From: an uncultured Treponema sp.
Lineage (GTDB): Bacteria > Spirochaetota > Spirochaetia > Treponematales > Treponemataceae
Reading direction: 5' to 3'
Length of the DNA: 64,000 bases
Assembly: GCA_946186185.1 (NCBI GenBank)
Contig: CAMHMJ010000008.1
Span: 34,574 to 98,573, forward strand
Of this stretch, positions 9,085-16,839 are shown in pieces. Every line of letters starts with the position of its first letter. Positions within the stretch are counted from its first letter, which is position 1. The position numbers were made by a program, and so were the translations under genes. The notes below the pieces were generated by a model. It worked only from the letters and a program-made list of their open reading frames with translations. It made no database searches and was not told the origin of the DNA.

Positions 9085-10270
9085 AGACTTTTTGAATGCC
9101 CTCCAGAACTTCAGAAGGCAGAAAACCAGGACCTTTCTTTCTCTTTTAGGCGTAATCATCGGTGTTGCCTCCGTAATCATAATTACAAGTCTTGGAGCCA
9201 GCTCTTCCAAGGAAATCCAGAACACCTTCGGTTCTGCCGGACTTGATGTAGTCAGCATTTCCAGCGGCTTTATGCGCCGCCGTCGGGACTCTGTTTCCCT
9301 TAAATTTGACGAAGCCTTCCGTGAACAGCTTTTTGACAATGTTCGGGACATTAAAAAAATCTGGTACAAAAACAACCTCAGCGCCACCCTTTCCTACGGC
9401 GACACCAGCTCTTCCAGCACCTGCAGCGCCATCGAATACGGCTATCTTGAAATGTACGGAATCGAGCTGGAAGCGGGACGATTTTTCAATGTAACGGAAG
9501 ACTACTACGGAATGCAGAAGGTAGTGCTTGGAAAATCCCTTGCCGATGCCCTCTTCCCTTCCGGAGACGCCGTGGGAAAAAGCATCCTGGTTACCGCAAG
9601 CAAAATTTCCTTCAGGTTTGAAGTTATCGGCGTAATAAAAGAACAGACCAGCGGAATGGAAAACACCTCTAATGCGGCCTATATTCCCCGGGGCTTCTAT
9701 TCAAAAAAAATCAAGCCGAATCCGGAAGCCACATCCATTATGGTGCAGGCAACCAGCGCCGATAAGGCAAGCTCCCTTACGGAAAGAATTCAGAGCTACT
9801 GCGAAAACCTTACCGGCACACAATATTCAGTAAATGTAATGTCCATGCAGTCCATGATTGACCAGATGGATTCCATCATGAAAACCATGAGCGTCATGCT
9901 TTCCGCCATCGCTGCAATTTCCCTTTTAGTCGGCGGAATCGGAATTATGAACATCATGATTGTTACGGTTACGGAACGAAGGCAGGAAATCGGAATTCGT
10001 AAGGCTCTGGGCGCAAGTCCGGGAGATATCAAGCGGCAGTTCCTTGTGGAATCCGCAGCAATTTCCCTCATCGGCGGAATTCTTGGAATTATCGTAGGAA
10101 TCGGAATCAGTATGGCCTCAGAATATGTGAAGGGTCAGTCCTTTGCAATCAGCCTGAACGCCTGCCTGATCGCCTTTGTTTTTTCAGTTTTCGTTGGAAT
10201 ATTTTTTGGTTTGAACCCGGCTGCCCGGGCCGCAAAACTGGACCCGGTTCTGGCCCTGGCGGGAGAGTAA
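9077..10270 (+). CDS. MacB-type ABC transporter permease
   Basis: Inner membrane subunit of the efflux pump. The N-terminal segment (LSLLGVIIGVASVIIITSLG, near residues 20-39) is followed by a ~200-residue periplasmic MacB_PCD domain, then the FtsX domain with three C-terminal membrane segments. It includes the conserved stretches GGIGIMNIMIVTVTERRQEI and GIRKALGA. Length (397 aa) fits separately encoded MacB permeases. The ATG is preceded by a strong AAGGAGGG inside the ATPase gene. With the three upstream genes it forms a full MacAB-TolC-like set; such pumps export macrolides, peptides or lipoproteins, and the substrate cannot be read from sequence. Confidence 0.93.
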   Translation: MFEDFLNALQNFRRQKTRTFLSLLGVIIGVASVIIITSLGASSSKEIQNTFGSAGLDVVSISSGFMRRRRDSVSLKFDEAFREQLFDNVRDIKKIWYKNNLSATLSYGDTSSSSTCSAIEYGYLEMYGIELEAGRFFNVTEDYYGMQKVVLGKSLADALFPSGDAVGKSILVTASKISFRFEVIGVIKEQTSGMENTSNAAYIPRGFYSKKIKPNPEATSIMVQATSADKASSLTERIQSYCENLTGTQYSVNVMSMQSMIDQMDSIMKTMSVMLSAIAAISLLVGGIGIMNIMIVTVTERRQEIGIRKALGASPGDIKRQFLVESAAISLIGGILGIIVGIGISMASEYVKGQSFAISLNACLIAFVFSVFVGIFFGLNPAARAAKLDPVLALAGE

Positions 10271-10318
10271 ACTGCCTTTTAGCGGAAAAATGTCCTCCCG
10301 CAAAAAAGCGCAGTTTTT
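10269..10318 (+). terminator. Putative terminator of efflux operon
   Basis: AAACTGC (10269-10275) pairs with GCAGTTT (10310-10316), enclosing an inner GCGG/CCGC stem, and is followed by a short T-run. It begins in the permease stop codon. Confidence 0.55.
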
Positions 10319-10345
10319 AAGCCACCCCCCCTGGCGGGAGAATAA

Positions 10346-10996
10346 CTATTCCTTCCTCAAATAGCTTGCCGACACCGGGAATTCAAAATAGGTGTCCGGA
10401 TAGGGCTCGTCCTTCAGTGTAAAATGCCACCACTCGCAGTCAAGGGGCTCAAAGCCGCCACGAACCATGGCTTTCTGAAGCAGCATCCGGTTTTCAAACT
10501 GTTCTTCCGTGATTCCACGGTAATCCGGGTGTGATTTTTCGCTGAAAAGGTCAAAGGGACTTCCCATATCCAGTTCTTTGCCGGTGGTCATATCAAGCAG
10601 CGTCAAATCCACCGTACTTCCACGGCTGTGGCTGGACTTTGCGGCAATATATCCCTTCTTGAACAGATCCTGTTTTTCCAGCTCCGGATAAAAATAGCTT
10701 TTCATCCGCACATCCTGGTCTTCGATGGCCCAGAGCTTAAACTGAGACACCGCACTCACCGGCCGGTATGCGTCATAAATCTTCAGACGGTACCCCTGCA
10801 CCAGCATTTCGTTGCTCACGGTTTTCAGCGCCCTGGCCGCCTCCTTTGTCAAAAGCGCACAGGGCTCCTCATAACCGTCAATCCGCTCACCCACAAAATT
10901 GAATGTGGAATAATACCGGATTTCCTGCACAATCTGAGGAATAAATTCTGCCAGAACTACAAAGCCCGAGGCATCCATAGGAAGCTTTTCAGCCAT
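10346..10996 (-). CDS. D-alanyl-D-alanine dipeptidase (VanX/DdpX family)
   Basis: Zinc dipeptidase that cleaves D-Ala-D-Ala. The family signature SSHSRGSTVDLTLLD (zinc His and Asp) and the downstream EWWHF (catalytic Glu, zinc His) are both present, as is DAYRPVSA. At 216 residues it matches VanX/DdpX. No signal peptide, so cytoplasmic. SD GGAG is upstream of the ATG. No vanH or vanA ligase is nearby, so a role in peptidoglycan dipeptide recycling is more likely than glycopeptide resistance. First-read motifs are clear; physiological role is inferred. The next upstream gene on the same strand is a secreted hydrolase 23 nt away. Confidence 0.92.
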   Translation of the reverse strand: MAEKLPMDASGFVVLAEFIPQIVQEIRYYSTFNFVGERIDGYEEPCALLTKEAARALKTVSNEMLVQGYRLKIYDAYRPVSAVSQFKLWAIEDQDVRMKSYFYPELEKQDLFKKGYIAAKSSHSRGSTVDLTLLDMTTGKELDMGSPFDLFSEKSHPDYRGITEEQFENRMLLQKAMVRGGFEPLDCEWWHFTLKDEPYPDTYFEFPVSASYLRKE

Positions 10997-11019
10997 TTTT
11001 TTTCTCCATTTTCAGGCGG

Positions 11020-12222
11020 TTAGTTGCTCATCAATAATTTCATCAGCTGCATACCAGCAGCACTTATAAAGGTTACAGCGGCATTCTGGTGGTATGGTTT
11101 TCCAGCTGTCTCATCAAAGTGAACATAAACACCCTGACTAGCATCAGTTGATTCAACAACTCCATTCTCTTTCAAAAACTCCACCAGCTTTTCTGTTGTT
11201 GAAACCGGAACAGTTTCGTCATTTTTACAGTGGAAAAGATAAATGCTTTCATCTGCCTGTGGAGTCCAGCCCTGTGTTACAGCATCCTTCTTGAATGCCT
11301 CCTGAAATTTCTTTCCGATTTCAGAAGTTTTATCAAGTGCGGCAGCGGTACAAAGGGAAGTTAAATCTTTTGTGCCAATAAGGCTTTCAATATCATTCAA
11401 AGACTTTTTCTTGCTTAAAAACCAGCTGTCGATGTTCAAAAGAAGCTCGCCCTTAAAAAGCTCCTCGTTCTTAATTCCAAGGTTATAGAATTCGTTGTAT
11501 GAAAGGAATACATTTACAACGGTACTCGGTAAATCAGAGGTTTTGCTCTGAATAAAATCGTCATAAACCGCAGTGATGTCGTATGGACCGGCTCCGGCAA
11601 AGGTTCGTGTAAGATTGATTTCCGGGTATTTCTGGCGCACCAGTTTTACAACTGCCATGGCCGTCTGCCCCCCCTGGGAATATCCCACATTGAAAAGCTT
11701 GTTTCCGTAGTATGAATAACCAAGGTGAGGAAGAAGCTTTTTTGCCGCAAGGAGGGCATCCACCGCCCCCTGAGCATTCACGCTGCCGATACAATAGGCC
11801 TGGTTCTTGTCTTCTGTGTTACCAAAGCCGTAATAATCCGGAGAAATTGTAATAACGCTAAAGCCGTAGCCTGCAATAGTCCGCTGCTCAGTCAAATCGC
11901 TTTTTGAAGGGCATTCATCTGCGCCGTAAATTGTGGCATGATTATAAAGAATGAGCGCCTTTGCCGGATTTGTTTCGGTAACATTGTCACCCACCGTAAT
12001 AACCGCAGAAAGCATTACCGGATTTCCAGAAGGGTCTTCAGAAGGATAAATATATGTATAAGCCTTCATTTTTTCGGCCTGATAGTATCTTTCCTCCGTA
12101 ACCTTGATTTTTCCAAGCTTTGGAAGTCCGTTAGAACTATCACCGCAGGAAACAAGAACTGTGAGCGCAAAAGCTGCACAGAGCAAAAGAACTGTGGTAT
12201 AAAGAAATCGCATTTTTTTCAT
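11020..12222 (-). CDS. Secreted alpha/beta-hydrolase lipoprotein (lipase/esterase-like)
   Basis: 400-residue lipoprotein: signal LLLCAAFALTVLVSC with the lipidated Cys near residue 26. The hydrolase fold has the nucleophile elbow GYSQGG, an acidic candidate in HCKNDETVP and a His candidate in PYHQNAA near the C-terminus. The overall pattern (YNHATIYGADECPS, SVNAQGAVDALLAA) resembles secretory lipases and cell-wall esterases. Probable substrates are acyl esters, unproven. SD GGAG upstream. It sits between the VanX-like gene and a metallo-beta-lactamase-fold gene with short gaps, so the three may be cotranscribed. Confidence 0.85.
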   Translation of the reverse strand: MKKMRFLYTTVLLLCAAFALTVLVSCGDSSNGLPKLGKIKVTEERYYQAEKMKAYTYIYPSEDPSGNPVMLSAVITVGDNVTETNPAKALILYNHATIYGADECPSKSDLTEQRTIAGYGFSVITISPDYYGFGNTEDKNQAYCIGSVNAQGAVDALLAAKKLLPHLGYSYYGNKLFNVGYSQGGQTAMAVVKLVRQKYPEINLTRTFAGAGPYDITAVYDDFIQSKTSDLPSTVVNVFLSYNEFYNLGIKNEELFKGELLLNIDSWFLSKKKSLNDIESLIGTKDLTSLCTAAALDKTSEIGKKFQEAFKKDAVTQGWTPQADESIYLFHCKNDETVPVSTTEKLVEFLKENGVVESTDASQGVYVHFDETAGKPYHQNAAVTFISAAGMQLMKLLMSN

Positions 12223-12257
12223 AATAAATCTCCACTCTTATTTTTTATTGACTGTAA

Positions 12258-13082
12258 TTATACCACAAGATTTTCAGGAACTACAATCCAGCTTCCGGGT
12301 TCTTTATTACAGAAAACGGCAGCGGTTTTGTAGCCCATAATTGTTTCAAGGTGAATGTCATCGGGCAAAACCTTTCTTTCAAGAACGTTCTGAATATTCT
12401 GAATCAGGGAGTCCACAAGAGTTTTAGGCCACAGCACCTTTGAATGAGAGCCCAGCACCTTTTCAAAATCAAAGGACTTAAGCCTTTCGTAATTTGACTT
12501 TGCTTCCTCAAGGCTCAGGCTTTCCTTCATAAAAAGCCAGGCATTCACCGTAACAGAATCTCCGCAGAGCAAAAGCTTTTCTTCTTCTATTATGTAGCCC
12601 AGAGAACCGTGGGTATGGCCGTAAAGAGGAACTGCCGCAACATGCAGATCCCCCAGATCAAAACGGTCTCCTTCCTTCACTGTTTTCAAGGGCGGATAAA
12701 CACCCGGCTCTGCTTTTTTCTTTTCTTCCTCCGAAGCAAAAAACTCGTCCCTGGAAGAAGAATAATCCTGAATTCGAGCATAAACATCCACGTCCTTTTC
12801 CGGAACCAGAACCTCGTCAAACTGAAAATTGCCATAACAATGGTCAGGATGCCCGTGGGTATTCACCACAGTATATGGAACTGAAATCAGCTTTTCCACA
12901 AGGGAACGCAAATCCTTAATTCCCCAGGAGGTATCCACCAGAAGCGCCCGATTCTTCCCTTCCACAAGGGTTACAAAGGCACCGCTTCCGTCGTTAATAT
13001 GGAAAACATGTTCAGTTTTTTTCAAAATCTGAAACCCGTCCAGCCGGGCTCCCTTCCGTACATCAAAAGTAATATCTATCAT
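12258..13082 (-). CDS. Metallo-beta-lactamase-fold hydrolase
   Basis: Cytoplasmic binuclear metal hydrolase of the MBL superfamily. The metal motif THGHPDH (HxHxDH), the second His in PLYGHTHGS, the bridging Asp in LLCGDSV and the final His in LGSHSKVL are all present. Length 274 aa with no signal peptide, so it resembles glyoxalase II-like or lactonase-like members rather than true beta-lactamases. The ATG at 13082 has no strong SD. It diverges from the secreted-protein gene at 13149. Family certain, substrate unknown. Confidence 0.88.
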   Translation of the reverse strand: MIDITFDVRKGARLDGFQILKKTEHVFHINDGSGAFVTLVEGKNRALLVDTSWGIKDLRSLVEKLISVPYTVVNTHGHPDHCYGNFQFDEVLVPEKDVDVYARIQDYSSSRDEFFASEEEKKKAEPGVYPPLKTVKEGDRFDLGDLHVAAVPLYGHTHGSLGYIIEEEKLLLCGDSVTVNAWLFMKESLSLEEAKSNYERLKSFDFEKVLGSHSKVLWPKTLVDSLIQNIQNVLERKVLPDDIHLETIMGYKTAAVFCNKEPGSWIVVPENLVV

Positions 13083-13092
13083 TTTTCTACCA

Positions 13093-13121
13093 TTTACATT
13101 TACTTATTATTGAATTATAAT
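13093..13121 (+). promoter_or_regulatory. Sigma-70-type promoter for envelope cassette
   Basis: TTTACA (13093-13098), 17-nt spacer, TATAAT (13116-13121). It is about 27 nt before the ATG at 13149, which has its own GGAG. Confidence 0.7.
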
Positions 13122-13148
13122 TTCTTTGTTATATTTGGAGCGTAAAAT

Positions 13149-13613
13149 ATGAAGAAAATTTTGTTATTTCTAACTACTTTCTTAATTATGCCGAGTATTT
13201 TTTCGCAGACAGCAGAGTTTATCACAAATTTTTTGCAGGCGAAAGAAGCTACATTCGGACAGGTTTGCTATTTGAGTGCAGTTTGTCAGGAGCTTGTACC
13301 AGACACAGCAAATGAAACAGAAGCCTTTAATGCAGTTTTTGAGCAGGGCGTTATTCCAAAGGGAAAAACACCTGAAGACAAAATCAACTACCTTCAGGCA
13401 TCTCATATTTTTTCAAAAATCTGGAATATAAAGGGCGGATTGTTCTTCAGAATCACAAAGGGAAACCCGCGCTACGCCTATAAACAGTTTAAAACCGACA
13501 GAGTTATTCCAGCCAGCGCCGATCCTTCACTGATTCCGGCAGGAACCGATATTCTGAACATGTACACAGTTGGTGAAAAACGGTATTCCACAGCTTCAAG
13601 GGGAGAAAATTAA
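13149..13613 (+). CDS. Small secreted protein of unknown function
   Basis: 154 residues beginning with a signal peptide (MKKILLFLTTFLIMPSIFSQ, cleavage likely after SQ or before TAE). The mature part is about 135 residues with no motif I recognise; it contains two Cys (VCYLSAVCQE), which could form a disulphide or metal pair. SD GGAG upstream. Its stop overlaps the next start (TAATG), so it is translationally coupled to the beta-barrel protein at 13613, suggesting a periplasmic partner of that protein. Confidence 0.72.
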   Translation: MKKILLFLTTFLIMPSIFSQTAEFITNFLQAKEATFGQVCYLSAVCQELVPDTANETEAFNAVFEQGVIPKGKTPEDKINYLQASHIFSKIWNIKGGLFFRITKGNPRYAYKQFKTDRVIPASADPSLIPAGTDILNMYTVGEKRYSTASRGEN

Positions 13614-14773
13614 TGAAACGTATTAAGAATTTTGCTCTTTTCTGCACGGCGATCGCACTTCTTTCCGCACCAGCCTTTTCTTTTGACTGGGGTGGAAAAA
13701 TCTACAGCGACACCTCCTTCATCGGAAAAAATAATGAAGCCTTAAAACTCAAGGAAACTGACAACGCAAACCTCTGGCTCAGCGTTCCTCTTTCAAAAGA
13801 TAATTCTAAATATTTTTCTGCAGAAGCACTTTACCAGTTTAAGTACGACGACTCTCTCCCCAGCGACAAAATGGTAAATACCATTGATTTGAACCTGTTC
13901 AAGTTTGTTGCAAGACAGAAGTTGTCCGGCGGAAAAAGATTTGCAGTAAGCGCAGGCCGCTTTGGTGTTTCTGACCTTACAGGAAAAGTTTTCGCCCAGA
14001 ACTCAGACGGCGTTCTGCTTCAGTTCTCTACCCTCCGCTTTAACACATCCCTGTACGGCGGATATACAGGTCTTCTGAACGCAAACACAACCACAATCCT
14101 GAACAATCCGGAAGGCACTTCCTGGACAATCGGTGACAATGCCGTTTACCGTCTTGCACCAAAATACATTCCTTTCGGCCTGAACCTTTCCTTCCCGTCA
14201 CTTTTTGCAAACCAGACCCTTTCACTTCAGGGCTGGGGCTTTATCGACGCAAATGACAACGACTACAACCGCTGGTACGGTATCCTGGGTCTTAACGGCT
14301 TCCTTGCTTCAAGCCTTTCCTACTCAGCAAAAACCGTTTTCCAGAGCGTAAACTTTGAATCTCTTTCAAACCTTTCTGAGCTCAGCTTCTTCTGGTACCT
14401 CACAGATACTCTTTCTATGAACCTTGGAGGAGTTTACGCTTCAGGAAAGTCCGGAAACATTTCCGCATTCCGCGGCTTCTCTTCCTGCACAGCCCTTCTT
14501 TCTGCTAAGGAGCCGGAATATTCTTCCCTCGTAAAGGCAGAGCTGGGAATTACAAAAACCTTCGGACAGGCAGTTTACTTAAACGGCGGAACCGCAGTTG
14601 CCTTCTCTCTTGAAGAAGAAAACGAAGGCTACAAGGGCATTCAGTTCCAGGCAGGGGGAATGTACAAAGTTTTCAACGATGTTCAGCTGGGTGCAAACTT
14701 CAGCCAGTTCGTTGGAAAAGAAACACAGGATAACAGAACAAGTATTTCTGTAAAGGCAATACTTGTATTCTAG
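13613..14773 (+). CDS. Outer membrane beta-barrel protein
   Basis: 386 residues with a signal peptide (residues 1-23, ending APAFSF) and a mature sequence made of alternating hydrophobic/polar strands with many Gly, Asn, Tyr and Phe. It ends in SVKAILVF, a typical C-terminal beta-signal with terminal Phe. This points to a porin-like barrel of perhaps 16 strands. GGGGAG lies upstream of the coupled ATG. It is flanked by a small secreted protein and a FecR-domain protein, making a three-gene envelope cassette. No TonB plug is visible. Ligand or pore function unknown. Confidence 0.78.
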   Translation: MKRIKNFALFCTAIALLSAPAFSFDWGGKIYSDTSFIGKNNEALKLKETDNANLWLSVPLSKDNSKYFSAEALYQFKYDDSLPSDKMVNTIDLNLFKFVARQKLSGGKRFAVSAGRFGVSDLTGKVFAQNSDGVLLQFSTLRFNTSLYGGYTGLLNANTTTILNNPEGTSWTIGDNAVYRLAPKYIPFGLNLSFPSLFANQTLSLQGWGFIDANDNDYNRWYGILGLNGFLASSLSYSAKTVFQSVNFESLSNLSELSFFWYLTDTLSMNLGGVYASGKSGNISAFRGFSSCTALLSAKEPEYSSLVKAELGITKTFGQAVYLNGGTAVAFSLEEENEGYKGIQFQAGGMYKVFNDVQLGANFSQFVGKETQDNRTSISVKAILVF

Positions 14774-14792
14774 GATAAATCGGAGGTTTAAA

Positions 14793-15671
14793 ATGAAATT
14801 AAATCTGGTAAAGAAGACCGTTCTTGCACTTGCATTAGCTTCAAGTGCCCTGGCGTTTGCTGAAACCGCAAAGGTTATTTCCGTAACGGGAAAGGTTGAA
14901 GTAAACCGCAAAGACGCCTGGGTTCCTCTGGCAAAAGACGCAGTTCTTAACGAAGGCGAAGTCATTTCAACAGGTTTTAAATCAGAAGCGCTTATTCAGT
15001 ACAAGGAATCAGTTATGAAGCTGGGGGCACTCACAAGAATCACACTTGAACAGCTTGCCGCTTCAGACTCAAAGGATGATGTTTCCGTTTATCTTAACAC
15101 CGGAACAATCCGCTCAACCGTAAACCACGCAGAAAACAGACGAATCAATTATACAGTACGAAACCCGATTGCAGTCGCTTCCGTTCGAGGAACCATTGTT
15201 GGCATGGACGGAACTGGTGCTACAGACTGCGGCGACGGTGGTGTAGATGTTCTTCCGGCTGACGCTGTAGACCCTGTAAAGCATCTGGGAATTAAAAAAC
15301 CAGCCGACAGAAAGGTATCCGCAGATGGTGCAGAAGCATCAGGTGAAGCAGGAAAAACTCTTGCACCTGCTGGCGGAGCTACAAACTCCTTCACAAATAC
15401 AAGTGATATTAACCCGAACCTCCCTGGCGGAACCCTTCTTACAAAGGGTCAGTCTATGAACATTGGTGATAACGACGGTTTGTTCACTGGAAATGCACAG
15501 AACAACACCCAGATAAACATCAACGCAGTCGGAACCATCGGCTCAACTGCCAGTGAAAACGAATTCAAGCAGATCGGTTCTGCTGGAGACGGAGTTGAAC
15601 TTCCGGGCTCTTCTTCAAAAGCTCCGAACACCGGCTCACTTGTTGTAAATGTAAAGTTTGCAAAAGACTAA
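14793..15671 (+). CDS. Secreted FecR-domain protein
   Basis: 292 residues from ATG 14793, chosen because GGAGG sits 6 nt upstream and a signal peptide (KKTVLALALASSALAFAE) follows at once; the ORF-track start at 14763 is inside the upstream gene. Residues ~25-125 match the FecR periplasmic fold (AKVISVTGKVEV, then LNEGEVISTGFKSEALIQY and MKLGALTRITLEQL). Here there is no anti-sigma or membrane part, so it is a free periplasmic or surface form. The remaining ~170 residues are Gly/Ala/Asn/Ser-rich and probably flexible. Last gene of the 13.1-15.7 kb cassette, followed by a clear terminator. Confidence 0.85.
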   Translation: MKLNLVKKTVLALALASSALAFAETAKVISVTGKVEVNRKDAWVPLAKDAVLNEGEVISTGFKSEALIQYKESVMKLGALTRITLEQLAASDSKDDVSVYLNTGTIRSTVNHAENRRINYTVRNPIAVASVRGTIVGMDGTGATDCGDGGVDVLPADAVDPVKHLGIKKPADRKVSADGAEASGEAGKTLAPAGGATNSFTNTSDINPNLPGGTLLTKGQSMNIGDNDGLFTGNAQNNTQININAVGTIGSTASENEFKQIGSAGDGVELPGSSSKAPNTGSLVVNVKFAKD

Positions 15672-15720
15672 GTCCGTTAAGTCCGGCTTAAACAAAAAAC
15701 ACTAATTCACAATAGAATTG

Positions 15721-15763
15721 AAAGGCTGCCTGGAGGGTTACTTCTTGAAGGGCAGCCTTTTTT
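15721..15763 (+). terminator. Intrinsic terminator after FecR-domain gene
   Basis: AAGGCTGCC (15721-15729) pairs perfectly with GGCAGCCTT (15750-15758), 20-nt loop, followed by TTTTT. Confidence 0.88.
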
Positions 15764-15818
15764 TGTAAATATCGCAGCAGAAAAAACCGATAATATCGTT
15801 AGATTAGAGGAAGGAAAA

Positions 15819-16802
15819 ATGAAGAAAGCCCTTACTATGCTGCTTAATTTTACGGCACTTTTAATTCTGGGACTGATTATCGGTGCCTTCATACAAATTC
15901 AGTTTATTACCAGTACAAATATGGTTGCCGGAAATCCTATCCAGTATCCAAAATCAATTATTTTTTACGCAATACTGGAAAATGCACCTATTGCAGTTCT
16001 GATAATGATTCCTGCTACCCTGATCTGGAAAATACGCCATCTTGAAAATCCCGTTGCTACGGCCCTCACCTATGTTTTTCTGTGCCTTTTAAGCTGGCTT
16101 GTTATTCTTCCCGCTGCACTGAGCCTTAAGAAATTTGTTCCTGCTGAAATTGAAGAAACCATTGCCAGAAAAAACGAACTGAGTGCCGGTTACTTCAGAA
16201 ACTACGATGACCGGTATTACTATTTTCTGACAGAAGAAAATGCGGAAGAAAAAACTTCTCAGGCGCTGATGCTCTATAATTCCAGAAATCCCCATTTTTT
16301 TGGCGATGAAGAGACTGTAAAAACCGACAAAAATTCAGATATTTCCACCGTGAACGAACCATTTAAAGACCCCCTTTACAAGGAAATCATGGGTGACTTT
16401 CCGTGGAAAATGTTCTATGTAATGAATATTTTTAAGCAGGCTTCTCAGCGGGCCTGGAAAAACGGCTACATCAGCTGGCTCTGCTTCTGCTCCTTCGGGC
16501 TTTTAATTTCCACACCATACTTCTTTATTAAACTGAGCAAGTGGCGGATGGTAAACTTTACCTACACAATATTCGTTCAGCTGGGAGGGCTTTTATTTAA
16601 TACCCTGTATTTTACCAGCGCCTTCACCCATATTCGAAAAATATTAAGTTCTCTTGTGTACGGAGACGATTTTTCGCGCTTTACCTACTTTCAGGCTCAT
16701 GAAGTGCAGCTGCCTCTGGCCTTCTTAAACCTGATAACCGGAATAATCGTTGCAGTAACCGGAATTGTTATTAACGCTGTACGGAAGAAAAAATACTCGT
16801 AA
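15819..16802 (+). CDS. Polytopic membrane protein of unknown function
   Basis: 327 residues with about six hydrophobic segments: two near the N-terminus (residues 8-27 and ~48-66), one near 75-95, then a ~120-residue charged domain, and three more near the C-terminus (about 215-235, 245-268, 296-320). Good SD (AGGAAGG) before the ATG. It is followed 37 nt later by a second, larger membrane protein with the same plan (membrane - soluble - membrane), so the two probably form one complex. No family recognised; likely spirochaete-restricted. Confidence 0.7.
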   Translation: MKKALTMLLNFTALLILGLIIGAFIQIQFITSTNMVAGNPIQYPKSIIFYAILENAPIAVLIMIPATLIWKIRHLENPVATALTYVFLCLLSWLVILPAALSLKKFVPAEIEETIARKNELSAGYFRNYDDRYYYFLTEENAEEKTSQALMLYNSRNPHFFGDEETVKTDKNSDISTVNEPFKDPLYKEIMGDFPWKMFYVMNIFKQASQRAWKNGYISWLCFCSFGLLISTPYFFIKLSKWRMVNFTYTIFVQLGGLLFNTLYFTSAFTHIRKILSSLVYGDDFSRFTYFQAHEVQLPLAFLNLITGIIVAVTGIVINAVRKKKYS

Positions 16803-16839
16803 GCCTTTGCAATTCTGAAGCTCTAAAGGGAGAAAAAAA

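Noticed and set aside
10346-10996. Vancomycin resistance operon
   Set aside because: Only the VanX-type dipeptidase is present; there is no vanH, vanA or vanRS.
12258-13082. Beta-lactamase
   Set aside because: The MBL metal motif is present, but there is no signal peptide and the sequence looks like a general MBL-fold hydrolase.
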